This document shows positions 47,197 to 56,138 of a stretch of 64,000 bases of DNA, piece after piece. Origin of the DNA: Duganella sp. CF402 (GTDB lineage Bacteria > Pseudomonadota > Gammaproteobacteria > Burkholderiales > Burkholderiaceae_D); the NCBI RefSeq assembly GCF_900109645.1, contig NZ_FOBG01000001.1, positions 3,958,365 through 4,022,364 of the forward strand. Direction: 5' to 3'. The position numbers and the translations under genes were made by a program. Each line of letters begins with the position of its first letter. Position 1 is the stretch's first letter. The notes beneath the pieces were generated by a model. That model did no database searches, had not been told where the DNA came from, and saw nothing but the letters and a program-made list of their open reading frames with translations.

Positions 47197-49029
47197 TTAA
47201 ACTATGTTCAGAACGTCTTCTTCGTCAGACTTGGCTTGCTGACGCTCCCACATTTGAGCATAGAGTCCGTCTGCTGCCAATAGCGATTGATGCGTTCCGC
47301 GCTCCACGATGCGGCCATGATCGAGCACGATAATCTGCTGCGCATCGGCCACCGTGGACAAGCGGTGCGCAATCACCATCGTGGTGCGCGTACGGGAGAT
47401 CTCCTTCAACTGCGCCTGGATCGCCTGCTCGGCTTTCGAATCCAGCGCCGACGTGGCTTCATCGAAAATCAGGATGGCAGGATTCTTCAACAGCGTGCGC
47501 GCAATCGCCACGCGCTGCTTCTCGCCGCCGGACAGTTTGAGGCCGCGCTCACCGACCATCGTCTTGTAGCCATCCGGCAGGCTCTCGATGAAATCGTGGA
47601 TCGATGCGGCGCGCGCTGCGGCCACGATTTCGTCGTGCGTTGCACCCGGCTTGCCGTAAGCGATGTTGTATTCGATGGTGTCGTTGAACAGCACCGTATC
47701 CTGCGGCACGATGCCGATGGCGTGGCGCACCGAATCCTGCGTCAGCGAGCGCAGGTCCTGGCCGTCGATGGTGATGCCACCCGCGTTCACTTCGTAGAAG
47801 CGGAACAGGAGGCGCGATAAGGTCGACTTGCCGGAACCGCTGTGGCCGACCACCGCCGTGGTGGTGCCCGGCGCGATGGTGAAGTCGACATCGAACAGAA
47901 TCTGCCGCTTCGGATCGTAGCTGAAGTCCACGTGGTTGAAGCGCACCTGCGCGCCATGCGTGACCAGCGGACGCGCCTCGGGCGCATCGGCGATTTCCTT
48001 GTTCTGGTCCAGCAGCGAGAACAGCTTCTCCATGTCGGCCAGGCTTTGCTTGATCTCGCGGTAGATCACACCGAGGAAGTTCAGCGGAATATACAGCTGG
48101 ATCATGAAGGCGTTGACCAGCACCAGATCGCCCAGTGTCATTTTGCCCTCGATGACGCCGACGGTGGCGCGCCACAAAATCAGCGTGACGGCAATCGCGA
48201 TAATCATCGACTGGCCAGTGTTCAGCAGCGACAGGGACGTCTGCGATTTGACGGCCGCACTTTCGTAGTGCTGCAAGCCTTCGTCGTAGCGCTTGGCCTC
48301 GTACTCCTCGTTGCCGAAGTACTTCACCGTTTCGTAGTTGATGAGCGAGTCGATGGCCTTGGTGTTGGCCTTGGAATCCAGCTCGTTCATGGTGCGGCGG
48401 AAGTGCGTGCGCCAGTTGGTGATGATGATGGTGAAGCTGATGTACGACACCAGCGCCACAAAGGTAATCAGCGAGAACCAGATGTCGTAATGCGTGACGA
48501 GGTAGCCCAGCACCAGCGTGATCTCTACCAGTGTCGGCAGGATATTAAACAGCGTGTACGAAATCAGCGAGCCGACCGCGCGCGTGCCGCGTTCGATATC
48601 GCGCGTCATGCCGCCGGTCTGGCGGTTCAGGTGGAAGCGCAGCGACAGCGCATGCAGATGACGGAACACTTGCAGCGCAATGGTGCGCACGGCGCGCTGC
48701 GTCACGCGCGCGAACAGGAATTCGCGCAGCTCGGTGAACAGCGTGGTCGATACACGCAATATGCCGTAGGCCACCAGTGCGCCCAGCGGCAGCACCAGCA
48801 GCGCTTGCGGATGCGATGGCGTGATGGTCAGCGAGTCGATCAGCTTTTTCATCACCACCGGCACGCCAACGTTGGCCAGCTTGGCGCCGACCAGGCAGCC
48901 CAGCGCCAGCAGCACGCGCCATTTGTAGACCCACAAATACGGGATCAGGGTTTTGATGGTGGCAGTATCGCTGCGGGTGGAAGCGGTTTTGCTGGCGGGG
49001 GCTGGCTGGGAGTCGGCGTAACGGCGCAT
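47197..49029 (-). CDS. Atm1/HMT1-type ABC exporter (fused permease-ATPase)
   Basis: A 610-residue half-transporter: a six-helix membrane domain (about 30-330) followed by a nucleotide-binding domain with Walker A GHSGSGKST (about 393-401), LSGGEKQRVAIARTLL and ILIFDEATSALD. RQTGGMTRDIERGTRAV and NYETVKYFGNEEYEAKRYDE are wording typical of the mitochondrial Atm1/HMT1 and bacterial AtmA group, which export glutathione-linked or metal-related compounds. I set the start at the ATG at 49029 (MRRYADSQPA); the frame runs on to 49098 but would cover the divergent promoter. Confidence 0.92.
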   Translation of the reverse strand: MRRYADSQPAPASKTASTRSDTATIKTLIPYLWVYKWRVLLALGCLVGAKLANVGVPVVMKKLIDSLTITPSHPQALLVLPLGALVAYGILRVSTTLFTELREFLFARVTQRAVRTIALQVFRHLHALSLRFHLNRQTGGMTRDIERGTRAVGSLISYTLFNILPTLVEITLVLGYLVTHYDIWFSLITFVALVSYISFTIIITNWRTHFRRTMNELDSKANTKAIDSLINYETVKYFGNEEYEAKRYDEGLQHYESAAVKSQTSLSLLNTGQSMIIAIAVTLILWRATVGVIEGKMTLGDLVLVNAFMIQLYIPLNFLGVIYREIKQSLADMEKLFSLLDQNKEIADAPEARPLVTHGAQVRFNHVDFSYDPKRQILFDVDFTIAPGTTTAVVGHSGSGKSTLSRLLFRFYEVNAGGITIDGQDLRSLTQDSVRHAIGIVPQDTVLFNDTIEYNIAYGKPGATHDEIVAAARAASIHDFIESLPDGYKTMVGERGLKLSGGEKQRVAIARTLLKNPAILIFDEATSALDSKAEQAIQAQLKEISRTRTTMVIAHRLSTVADAQQIIVLDHGRIVERGTHQSLLAADGLYAQMWERQQAKSDEEDVLNIV

Positions 49030-49090
49030 GGCGGATCTTGGCTTTTTATGGTTCAATCCCGTTAATTGTAGCCCCAGAAGAGAAATCACG

Positions 49091-49531
49091 ATGACCACGC
49101 CTCAAATCCCCACCGTCAACACCATCAATCGCGGCCTGCCAGCCGGGAAGATGCCGGAACTGCGCATGATGCCTTCGCCATCCGACGCCAATGTCTACGG
49201 CGATGTATTCGGCGGCTGGATCATGGCGCAGGTGGACATCGCCGGTTCGCTGCCGGCCACGCGCCGCGCCAATGGCCGCGTGGCCACCATCGCGGTGAAC
49301 TCGTTCGTGTTCAAGAACCCGGTGTTCGTGGGCGACCTGCTGTCGTTCTATGCTGATATTGTCAAGGTTGGCAATACGTCCATTACCGTGCAGGTGGAAG
49401 TGTACGCAGAGCGCAACCGCCTGCAGGCCGACACCGTGAAGGTGACCGAGGCCACGCTGACCTACGTCGCCACCGATTCCGACCGCAAGCCGCGCAAAGT
49501 GCCGTCGATCGAGACGCTGATTAATTCGTAA
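49091..49531 (+). CDS. Hotdog-fold acyl-CoA thioesterase
   Basis: A 146-residue YciA/ACOT-type thioesterase. MMPSPSDANVYGDVFGGWIM and AQVDIAGSLPATRR carry the conserved Asn/Asp active-site region of the hotdog family, followed by VNSFVFKNPVFVGDLLSFYA. The start is the ATG at 49091 (MTTPQIPTVNT) with GAAGAGA upstream; an in-frame ATG at 49028 would overlap the divergent exporter start. It hydrolyses acyl-CoA to free acid and CoA; chain preference is unknown. The PhoD gene follows after 13 bp. Confidence 0.93.
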   Translation: MTTPQIPTVNTINRGLPAGKMPELRMMPSPSDANVYGDVFGGWIMAQVDIAGSLPATRRANGRVATIAVNSFVFKNPVFVGDLLSFYADIVKVGNTSITVQVEVYAERNRLQADTVKVTEATLTYVATDSDRKPRKVPSIETLINS

Positions 49532-49544
49532 GCCCGCGCTGCGC

Positions 49545-51086
49545 ATGGACGCGCAACGCCGCCTCTTCCTCGCCGCAGCGCTGGCCAGCACCAGCAAGAT
49601 CGCCAGCGCCGCCGGCACCGCCTACCCGTTCAGCCTTGGCGTCGCCAGCGGTTCGCCACTGCCGGACGCCGTCATCATCTGGACGCGCATCCTGCACGAT
49701 CCGCTCAACGCCGCCGCCACACCGCCGCTGGCCTTCAGCGTACGCTGGGAAATGGCCGAGGATGAGCAGTTCCGCCGCACCGTCGCCCAAGGCACGGCCG
49801 AGGCACCGCCCGAACTCGCGCACAGCGTGCACGTCGACGTCACCGGCCTGCGGCCCGACCGCTGGTATTGGTACCGCTTCATGCTGGGCGACGCGATCAG
49901 TCCCACCGGCCGCACGCGCACCGCGCCCGCCAGCGCCAGCATGCCGAAACAACTCAAGCTGGCCGTGGCCTCCTGCCAGCATTGGGAATTCGGCACCTAT
50001 GCCGCGCACCGCCACATCGCGGCCGCTGCACCCGATCTGGTGGCCTTCCTGGGCGATTACATCTACGAGTGGGGCCCGTACCAGCTCCAGCATCCAACAA
50101 CCGCGCTACGGACCGCTGAGAGCTTCACGCTGGCCGACTACCGCGCGCGCTACGCCCAGTACAAAACCGACCGCGACCTGCAAGCCGCGCACGAAGCCGC
50201 GCCGTGGATCGTCACCTGGGATGACCACGAAGTCGCCAATGACTACGGCAGCGACCGCGACGAACGCCTCGACCCGCGCTTCATGCAAAGACGGGCTGCC
50301 GCCTATCAAGCCTTCTACGAACACATGCCGCTGCGCCTCACGCCGCGCGACTTCGCCAACCTGCGCATCTACCAGCGTTACGACTGGGGCCAGCTGGCGC
50401 GCCTCCACGTGCTGGATGACCGCCAGTACCGCGCTCACCACGCCTGCACGCAACAAGGACGCGGCGGTTCCAGCTCAGTCCTGCTGCGCGACTGCGCGGC
50501 ACTGAAGGACCGCAGCCGCAGCATGCTCGGCAAGGAACAGGAGCAATGGCTGGCGCAAGGTCTGTCCTCGTCCACCGCGCGTTGGAACATCCTGGCCCAG
50601 CAAACCCTGATGGCGCAAAACAGCCAGTTGCCCATCAAGCGCGAAGACGACGGCCGCTTCTGGACCGACGGCTGGGACGGCTACCCGATGGCGCGCCAGC
50701 AGCTGATGGACACGCTCTTCACCAGCCGCGCCCGCAATCCACTGGTGCTTGGCGGCGACGTGCACAGCTTCTTCGCCTGCGAGCTCACGCGCAATCCTGC
50801 ACGTCCGCGCTCGCCAGCCAATCCCATCATAGCGACCGAATTCTGCGGCACCTCGATCACCTCGCCCTCACGTCCGCAATCTCGTACCGAGCAGTATGTA
50901 TCGATGAACCACGGCATCAAGTATGGCCGCAGTGACAAGCGCGGCTACATGCTGCTCACCATCACGCCCGCCAACACCACCGCCCACTTTCTTGCACTGG
51001 ACAACGTGCACGACAGCGCCAGCGTCATAGAGCGCGCCGCCGGCTTCGTGGTGCGCAGCGGACAAGCAGGCCTGCACCGCGCTTGA
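49545..51086 (+). CDS. PhoD-type alkaline phosphatase/phosphodiesterase
   Basis: A 513-residue metallophosphatase of the PhoD family. A short N-terminal hydrophobic stretch (RRLFLAAALASTSKIASA) with RR at residues 5-6 suggests Tat export. An N-terminal beta domain (about 28-130) precedes the core: FLGDYIYEWG near 170, VTWDDHEVANDYG near 224 and LGGDVHSFFACEL near 402, all metal-ligand motifs of PhoD. It would release phosphate from phosphodiesters or phosphomonoesters in the periplasm. No PHO-type box was searched for. Confidence 0.92.
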   Translation: MDAQRRLFLAAALASTSKIASAAGTAYPFSLGVASGSPLPDAVIIWTRILHDPLNAAATPPLAFSVRWEMAEDEQFRRTVAQGTAEAPPELAHSVHVDVTGLRPDRWYWYRFMLGDAISPTGRTRTAPASASMPKQLKLAVASCQHWEFGTYAAHRHIAAAAPDLVAFLGDYIYEWGPYQLQHPTTALRTAESFTLADYRARYAQYKTDRDLQAAHEAAPWIVTWDDHEVANDYGSDRDERLDPRFMQRRAAAYQAFYEHMPLRLTPRDFANLRIYQRYDWGQLARLHVLDDRQYRAHHACTQQGRGGSSSVLLRDCAALKDRSRSMLGKEQEQWLAQGLSSSTARWNILAQQTLMAQNSQLPIKREDDGRFWTDGWDGYPMARQQLMDTLFTSRARNPLVLGGDVHSFFACELTRNPARPRSPANPIIATEFCGTSITSPSRPQSRTEQYVSMNHGIKYGRSDKRGYMLLTITPANTTAHFLALDNVHDSASVIERAAGFVVRSGQAGLHRA

Positions 51087-51129
51087 ATCGCGGCGACCAG
51101 GTTCTATACTGGCATGCAGGGGGTGCCGT

Positions 51130-51405
51130 ATGTTGAAAGTATCGGAGGTCGAAATTGCGCACGAGCTTGATCGTTACTTGCATCAAGCACTGACGCAAAC
51201 CGTGGTAGTGGAAAAGGCCGACCACGCATCAGTGGTCGTGCTGTCGCTAGCCGAATTTGAACGGCTACAGGATGTGGACGATCAGCATTTTGCTGACGCC
51301 GCCCGCAAAGCGAATGTGGAAGGCTATCTCGATCACGAGCACGAGGTACGCACCCGTTTGGCTACCGCCATGCGAGCCCGCAGGCTCGCATGTATCCGAA
51401 AATAG
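51130..51405 (+). CDS. Phd/YefM-like orphan antitoxin-type protein
   Basis: A 91-residue protein beginning MLKVSEVEIAHELDRYLHQA and VVVEKADHASVVVLSLAEFE, which resembles the Phd/YefM antitoxin DNA-binding fold (an N-terminal helix pair followed by a V-V-V-L-S-x-x-E-F strand-turn). No toxin gene lies beside it; downstream is a REP-like repeat and then the convergent fadD genes. The last dozen codons run through a perfect palindrome (51369-51392), so the C-terminus may be altered or secondary. Confidence in the family is moderate. Confidence 0.6.
   Translation: MLKVSEVEIAHELDRYLHQALTQTVVVEKADHASVVVLSLAEFERLQDVDDQHFADAARKANVEGYLDHEHEVRTRLATAMRARRLACIRK
51369..51392. repeat. Ten-base perfect inverted repeat at the end of the antitoxin-like gene
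   Basis: CATGCGAGCC (51369-51378) and GGCTCGCATG (51383-51392) flank CGCA. It is a strong hairpin without a following T-run, 15 bases before the third REP-like element. Confidence 0.75.
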
Positions 51406-51407
51406 TA

Positions 51408-51467
51408 CGTCATTCCGGCGAAGGCCGGAATCTAATTCATTGGGTCCCGGCCTTCGCCGGGACGACG
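51408..51467. repeat. REP/BIME-like inverted repeat, copy 3
   Basis: The left arm (from 51408, cgtcattccggcgaaggc then cggaatc) matches copy 1 exactly over its first 25 bases. The right arm (gggtcccggccttcgccg then ggacgacg) is more divergent. It ends two bases before the stop codon of the downstream fadD gene and may stabilise that mRNA's 3' end. Confidence 0.88.
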
Positions 51468-51469
51468 GG

Positions 51470-53146
51470 TCAGGCGGCGACTTTCTCGTCGCGCAACTGG
51501 CGACGCAGGATTTTGCCGACGTTGGTCTTCGGCAGTTCATCGCGGAATTCGATGTACTTGGGCTTCTTGTAAGCGGTCAGCTCGTGCTTGCAGAAGTCCA
51601 GCACCTGCTCGGCCGTCAGCGCCGGATCCTTGCGCACGATGAACAGCTTCACCGCCTCGCCCGAGTTCTTGTCCGGTACGCCGATACATGCCACTTCCAG
51701 CACGCCCGGATGGGCCGCCACCACGCCCTCCACTTCGTTCGGATAGACGTTGAAGCCGGACACGATGATCATGTCCTTCTTGCGGTCGACGATGCGGGTG
51801 AAGCCGTTCTCGTCCATGATGCCGACGTCGCCGGTCTTGAAGAAGCCGTCGGCCGTAATCGACTTGGTGGTTTCTTCCGGACGGTTCCAGTAGCCAGCCA
51901 TCACCTGCGGACCACGGATCGCGATCTCGCCAGTCGAACCCAGCGGCAGCGGATTGCCGTCGTCGTCCAGGATCGCCACTTCGGTCGATGGGATCGGCAG
52001 GCCGATGGTGCCGGTGAATTCCTTGATATCGATGCGGTTGGCAGTCGCCACCGGCGAGGTCTCCGACAGGCCGTAGCCTTCGATGATCGGGGTGCCGGTC
52101 ACTTTCAGCCAGCGTTCGGCCACGCTCTTCTGCACCGCCATGCCGCCGCCGTTGCACAGCTTGTAGGACGAGAAGTCCAGCTTGGCGAAGTCAGGATTGT
52201 TGAGCAGCGCGTTGTACAGCGTGTTCACCGCCGGCAGCACGGTGACCTTGTACTTGGCCAGTTCCTTCACGAAGCCAGGGATGTCGCGCGGATTCGGGAT
52301 CAGCAGGCTCAGGCCGCCGGTACGCATGCTCATGAAGGCGCTGATGGTCAGCGAGTAGATGTGGTACAGCGGCAGCGCGCTGACAAACACCATCTGTTCA
52401 CCGCCGCCCTTCATTTGCAGCCACGCTTCGTTTTGCAGCACGTTGGAGATCACGTTACGGTGCAGCAGGATCGCGCCTTTCGAGACGCCGGTGGTGCCGC
52501 CGGTGTATTGCAGGAAGGCGATATCGTCGTGGCCCAGCTTGGCCGGTTGCAGCGTCATGCCGGAACCTTCGGCCAGCACTTTCTTGAACGAGATGGCACC
52601 TGGCAGCGAGTACGCCGGCACCATCTTCTTCACATTGCGCACCACGAAGTTGACCAGCGCGCCTTTCAGGCCGCCCAGCAGGTCGCCCATCGAGGCCACG
52701 ATCACGTGCTTGACCGGGGTCTGCGCCAGCACTTGCTGTACCGTGGTGGCAAAGTTTTCCAGCACGATGATGACTTCGGCGCCCGAGTCCACCAGCTGGT
52801 GCTGCAGTTCACGCGGGGTGTACAGCGGGTTGACGTTAACCACCGTGTAGCCGGCGCGCAGCACGGCAGCCATCGCCACCGGATATTGCAGCACGTTCGG
52901 CATCATGATGGCGACGCGTGCGCCCGGTTGCAGGCCTTTGCCTTGCAGCCAGGCGCCCATTTTTTGCGACAGTTGATCCAGCTCGCCGTAGGTCAGGAAC
53001 TTGTCCATGCACACGAAAGCGTTGCGGTCAGCGTACTTGCGGAACGACTCTTCCAGCAAATGGGTGACCGAGCGGTATTGGGTGTTATCAATCTCCGCCG
53101 GTACGCCTTCGGGGTACGACTTCAGCCAAATCTTTTCCATCTTCAT
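51470..53146 (-). CDS. fadD: Long-chain fatty-acid-CoA ligase, second tandem copy
   Basis: A 558-residue adenylate-forming enzyme that activates fatty acids to acyl-CoA with ATP. Motifs: YTGGTTGVSKGA (P-loop, about 215), EGYGLSETSPVA (A5), FFKTGDVGIMDENGFTRIVD with DRKKDMIIVSGFN (A7-A8), and the catalytic Lys near the C-terminus in ELPKTNVGKILRRQL. It begins at 53146, overlapping the previous fadD by four bases (ATGA), with GAAGG five bases upstream. An alternative ATG at 53140 would begin MEKIWLKSYP exactly like the first copy. Confidence 0.93.
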   Translation of the reverse strand: MKMEKIWLKSYPEGVPAEIDNTQYRSVTHLLEESFRKYADRNAFVCMDKFLTYGELDQLSQKMGAWLQGKGLQPGARVAIMMPNVLQYPVAMAAVLRAGYTVVNVNPLYTPRELQHQLVDSGAEVIIVLENFATTVQQVLAQTPVKHVIVASMGDLLGGLKGALVNFVVRNVKKMVPAYSLPGAISFKKVLAEGSGMTLQPAKLGHDDIAFLQYTGGTTGVSKGAILLHRNVISNVLQNEAWLQMKGGGEQMVFVSALPLYHIYSLTISAFMSMRTGGLSLLIPNPRDIPGFVKELAKYKVTVLPAVNTLYNALLNNPDFAKLDFSSYKLCNGGGMAVQKSVAERWLKVTGTPIIEGYGLSETSPVATANRIDIKEFTGTIGLPIPSTEVAILDDDGNPLPLGSTGEIAIRGPQVMAGYWNRPEETTKSITADGFFKTGDVGIMDENGFTRIVDRKKDMIIVSGFNVYPNEVEGVVAAHPGVLEVACIGVPDKNSGEAVKLFIVRKDPALTAEQVLDFCKHELTAYKKPKYIEFRDELPKTNVGKILRRQLRDEKVAA

Positions 53147-54834
53147 GCAGCCTTCTTCTTGTCGCCGGTAGGTTCGTCGCGCAGCACGCGGCGCAGAATT
53201 TTCCCGACATTGGTTTTTGGTAGCTCCTCGCGGAACTCAATGTATTTCGGCTTTTTATAGCCGGTAAACTGTTCTTTGCAGTAGGCCATCAGGGCTTCTT
53301 GCGTCAGGTTCGGATCCTTGCGCACCACGAATACCTTGACCGCCTCGCCCGAGTGCTCGTCCGGCACGCCGATCACGGCGCACTCCAGCACGCCCGGATG
53401 CGCGGCGATCACGCCTTCCAGCTCGTTCGGATAGACGTTGAAGCCGGATACCAGAATCATGTCCTTCTTGCGGTCGACGATCTTCACGAAGCCGTTTTCA
53501 TCCATCACGCCGACGTCGCCCGATTTGAAGAAGCCGTCCGGTGTCATCACCTTGGCCGTTTCATCCGGACGGTTCCAGTAGCCGGCCATCACCTGCGGGC
53601 CGCGAATCGCGATCTCGCCGGCCTGGCCCAGCGGGACTTCCTTGCCATCGTCATCGAGGATGGCGATATCGGTCGACGGCACCGGCAGGCCGATGGTCGC
53701 GGTGAAGTGCTTGCCCTCGGCGCGGTTGCAAGTGGCCACCGGCGAGGTCTCGGACAAGCCGTAGCCTTCGATAATGGCCACACCGGTGGTCGCCAGCCAG
53801 CGGTCGTTGACGGCCTGCTGCACCGCCATGCCGCCGCCGTTGCAAATCATCAGCGACGAGAAATCCAGCTTGGCAAAGTCCGGATGGTTCAGCAGCGCGT
53901 TGTACAGTGTGTTAACTGCCGGCAGCATGTTGAACTTGTACTTGCCCAGCTCCTTGATGAAACCGCCGATGTCGCGCGGATTCGGAATCAGGATGTTCAG
54001 CGCGCCCATGCGCGTGCCCCACATGGCGCACGCCGTCAGCGCGAAGATGTGGTACAGCGGCAGTGCGCAGACGATGGTCATCTGCTCGGTCGAACCAGCC
54101 AGCGCCGGCGCCGACCAGGTTTCGGTCTGCAGCAGGTTGGCCACGATATTCTTGTGCGTCAGCGTCGCGCCTTTCGACACGCCGGTGGTGCCGCCGGTGT
54201 ATTGCAGGAAGGCCGGATCGTTGTACTGGCGCTCGACCGGTGTCAGCTTCATGCCGCCGCCCTGCGATAGCGCATCCTTGAAGCGCACCGCGTTCGGCAG
54301 CGAAAACGCCGGCACCATTTTCTTCACGCTGCGCACCACGAAGTTCACCAGCATGCCTTTGAGGCCGCCGAGCATCTCGCCCATGCTGGCCACCACGATA
54401 TGCTTGACCTGGGTCTTGCCCAGCACCTGTTCCAGCGTGGTGGCAAAGTTTTCCAGCACGATGATGGCTTCGGCGCCCGAGTCGTTCAACTGGTGCTCCA
54501 GCTCGCGCGGCGTGTACAGCGGGTTGACGTTGACCACCGTGTAGCCGGCGCGCAGGATGGCCGCGATCGCGATTGGGTACTGCAGCACGTTCGGCATCAT
54601 GATGGCCACGCGCGCGCCCGGCTTCAGGCCGCGGCTTTGCAGCCAGGCGCCGAGACGCTTGGAATACGCGTCGACTTCGGCATAGGTAAGGTACTTGTCC
54701 ATGCAGACATACGCGTTGCGGCTGGCATACTTCTGGAACGACTCTTCCAGCAGTTGAACCAGTGAACGGTACTGACTCGTATCAACCTCGGTCTGCATGC
54801 CGGGCGGGTACGACTTCAACCAGATTTTCTCCAT
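53143..54834 (-). CDS. fadD: Long-chain fatty-acid-CoA ligase, first tandem copy
   Basis: A 563-residue paralogue of the following gene. Both start MEKIWLKSYP and share YTGGTTGVSKGA, GYGLSETSPVA, DRKKDMILVSGFN-type and LPKTNVGKILRR motifs, so they arose by tandem duplication and have since diverged. The ATG at 54834 is chosen by that likeness, with AGAGG upstream; the frame runs on to 54957 without family resemblance. An upstream dyad at 54960-54977 may be an operator. Confidence 0.94.
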   Translation of the reverse strand: MEKIWLKSYPPGMQTEVDTSQYRSLVQLLEESFQKYASRNAYVCMDKYLTYAEVDAYSKRLGAWLQSRGLKPGARVAIMMPNVLQYPIAIAAILRAGYTVVNVNPLYTPRELEHQLNDSGAEAIIVLENFATTLEQVLGKTQVKHIVVASMGEMLGGLKGMLVNFVVRSVKKMVPAFSLPNAVRFKDALSQGGGMKLTPVERQYNDPAFLQYTGGTTGVSKGATLTHKNIVANLLQTETWSAPALAGSTEQMTIVCALPLYHIFALTACAMWGTRMGALNILIPNPRDIGGFIKELGKYKFNMLPAVNTLYNALLNHPDFAKLDFSSLMICNGGGMAVQQAVNDRWLATTGVAIIEGYGLSETSPVATCNRAEGKHFTATIGLPVPSTDIAILDDDGKEVPLGQAGEIAIRGPQVMAGYWNRPDETAKVMTPDGFFKSGDVGVMDENGFVKIVDRKKDMILVSGFNVYPNELEGVIAAHPGVLECAVIGVPDEHSGEAVKVFVVRKDPNLTQEALMAYCKEQFTGYKKPKYIEFREELPKTNVGKILRRVLRDEPTGDKKKAA

Positions 54835-54959
54835 CCTGTGCCTCTTGTCTCGAATATTATTTATCGTTGTAAGGCCGGCGCACAGAGCCGGTCTGGGAGC
54901 TTGCTGATGGTGCGATGCTATCGGGCAGAACGCCCGTACGCAAGCGCATTTAACCATAA

Positions 54960-54977
54960 TTAGAACGGAGGTTCTAA
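54960..54977. promoter_or_regulatory. Dyad TTAGAAC-GGAG-GTTCTAA upstream of fadD
   Basis: A perfect seven-base inverted repeat with a four-base spacer lies 126 bp before the fadD start. The size and symmetry fit a TetR-type operator such as those of fatty-acid regulators, but the core does not match the PsrA consensus I know. A second dyad, ATGCTGC-ATA-GCAGCAT (54987-55003), touches the stop of the neighbouring aminopeptidase gene. The gap 54835-55002 holds nothing else I recognise. Confidence 0.45.
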
Positions 54978-55002
54978 CGGCTTTTTATGCTGCATAGCAG
55001 CA

Positions 55003-56130
55003 TCAATGCTGGCCTTCACCGTCTGGTTGCGCTCCCTTGCCGCTTTCGGCGTTGAGCATTGGTGCGCGGCCCAAGAGCTCCAACTGTTGTCGGCGTTGAC
55101 CTACGTCAAGAGTTGCGATTTTTTGCACCGCACCATAAAATCGCACGAACGTTCGTTCCTGCTTTAGCAGCGCCCGGAAGGCCGGCAAATAATCGTGGTA
55201 AGTTCCCACAGCACTGAGGTGAGCATTGGTTAAAGGCTCGGCAAACCAGCGGTCGTAACCGGCGTAGCCACCCCAGCTTTCCTTGAGTTTGACGTAGTCG
55301 GATTTGAGGTGGGCGAAAATGCGCGCTTTCTCGGCGCGCTTGTGGCGGGTGCTGGTCCGGCCCGCGTACAGATCGGCCAGCATTTTGCGGTGCCGCACCA
55401 ACAGCGCCAGAAAATCCTGGCGCCGCATGTTGTAGCGCGTGTAGGCCTCGCGCATGGGATCGGTGCCGTACAGCTCCAGCCAGCGCGCCACGCCGGCCTC
55501 CTCCACCGCCGTGGCGAAGCCCTCGTTGAATTGGGAATCGCCCTGCACGTACGCCACCTGGTGCGCCAGCTCGTGGAACACCATGCGCGCCAGCTCGGCG
55601 TCGGAGTAGTTGATGAAGGTCGACAGCAGCGGATCTGTGAACCAGCCGAGGGTGGAATACGCCGGCACGCCGCCGACCTGCACGTCGTTGCGCTCCTTGC
55701 GCAATTCGTCGGCGTAGGCCAGCGCATCCTCCTTGCTGTAGTAGCCGCGATAACTGACGCAGCCCGCGATCGGGAAGCACCACTGAATGGGACGCAGCGA
55801 CAGCTCCGGCGTCGCCACCACGTTCCACAGCACGAAGGGCCGCGACAGGGCGGCGTAGTTCTTGTAGCTGGCGTTATCGGGCAGGCCCAGTTCCTTGACC
55901 GCGAACTTGCGGATCAACAGCGCCTTTTCCAGGCGCGCCTTGAGCTGGGGATCGGTGGTGGGGTCGCCCAGCCAGTCTTCGATCGGACGGGCGTCCGACC
56001 ACAGTGAATACTGACCTTGCGCGGCCTGCATGTAGTACTTGAACTGCGCGCAACCGGCCAGCATGGCCGACACGCACGCCACCGCCAACCAGAACTTGGT
56101 GCGGAGGATATGGCGTGCAATGTTGCGCAT
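55003..56130 (-). CDS. Lipoprotein aminopeptidase-like protein (PF10023-type)
   Basis: A 375-residue predicted lipoprotein with a signal peptide and lipobox LAGC near residues 24-27. FHELAHQVAYVQGDSQFNEG carries the HExxH zinc motif, with the downstream Glu in the FNEGFATAVEEAG helix; this is the pattern I associate with the putative aminopeptidase family PF10023. It is likely anchored in the outer membrane, facing the periplasm. It starts 8 bp after the molybdopterin oxidoreductase gene, so both are cotranscribed. Confidence 0.88.
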   Translation of the reverse strand: MRNIARHILRTKFWLAVACVSAMLAGCAQFKYYMQAAQGQYSLWSDARPIEDWLGDPTTDPQLKARLEKALLIRKFAVKELGLPDNASYKNYAALSRPFVLWNVVATPELSLRPIQWCFPIAGCVSYRGYYSKEDALAYADELRKERNDVQVGGVPAYSTLGWFTDPLLSTFINYSDAELARMVFHELAHQVAYVQGDSQFNEGFATAVEEAGVARWLELYGTDPMREAYTRYNMRRQDFLALLVRHRKMLADLYAGRTSTRHKRAEKARIFAHLKSDYVKLKESWGGYAGYDRWFAEPLTNAHLSAVGTYHDYLPAFRALLKQERTFVRFYGAVQKIATLDVGQRRQQLELLGRAPMLNAESGKGAQPDGEGQH

Positions 56131-56138
56131 ACATCACC

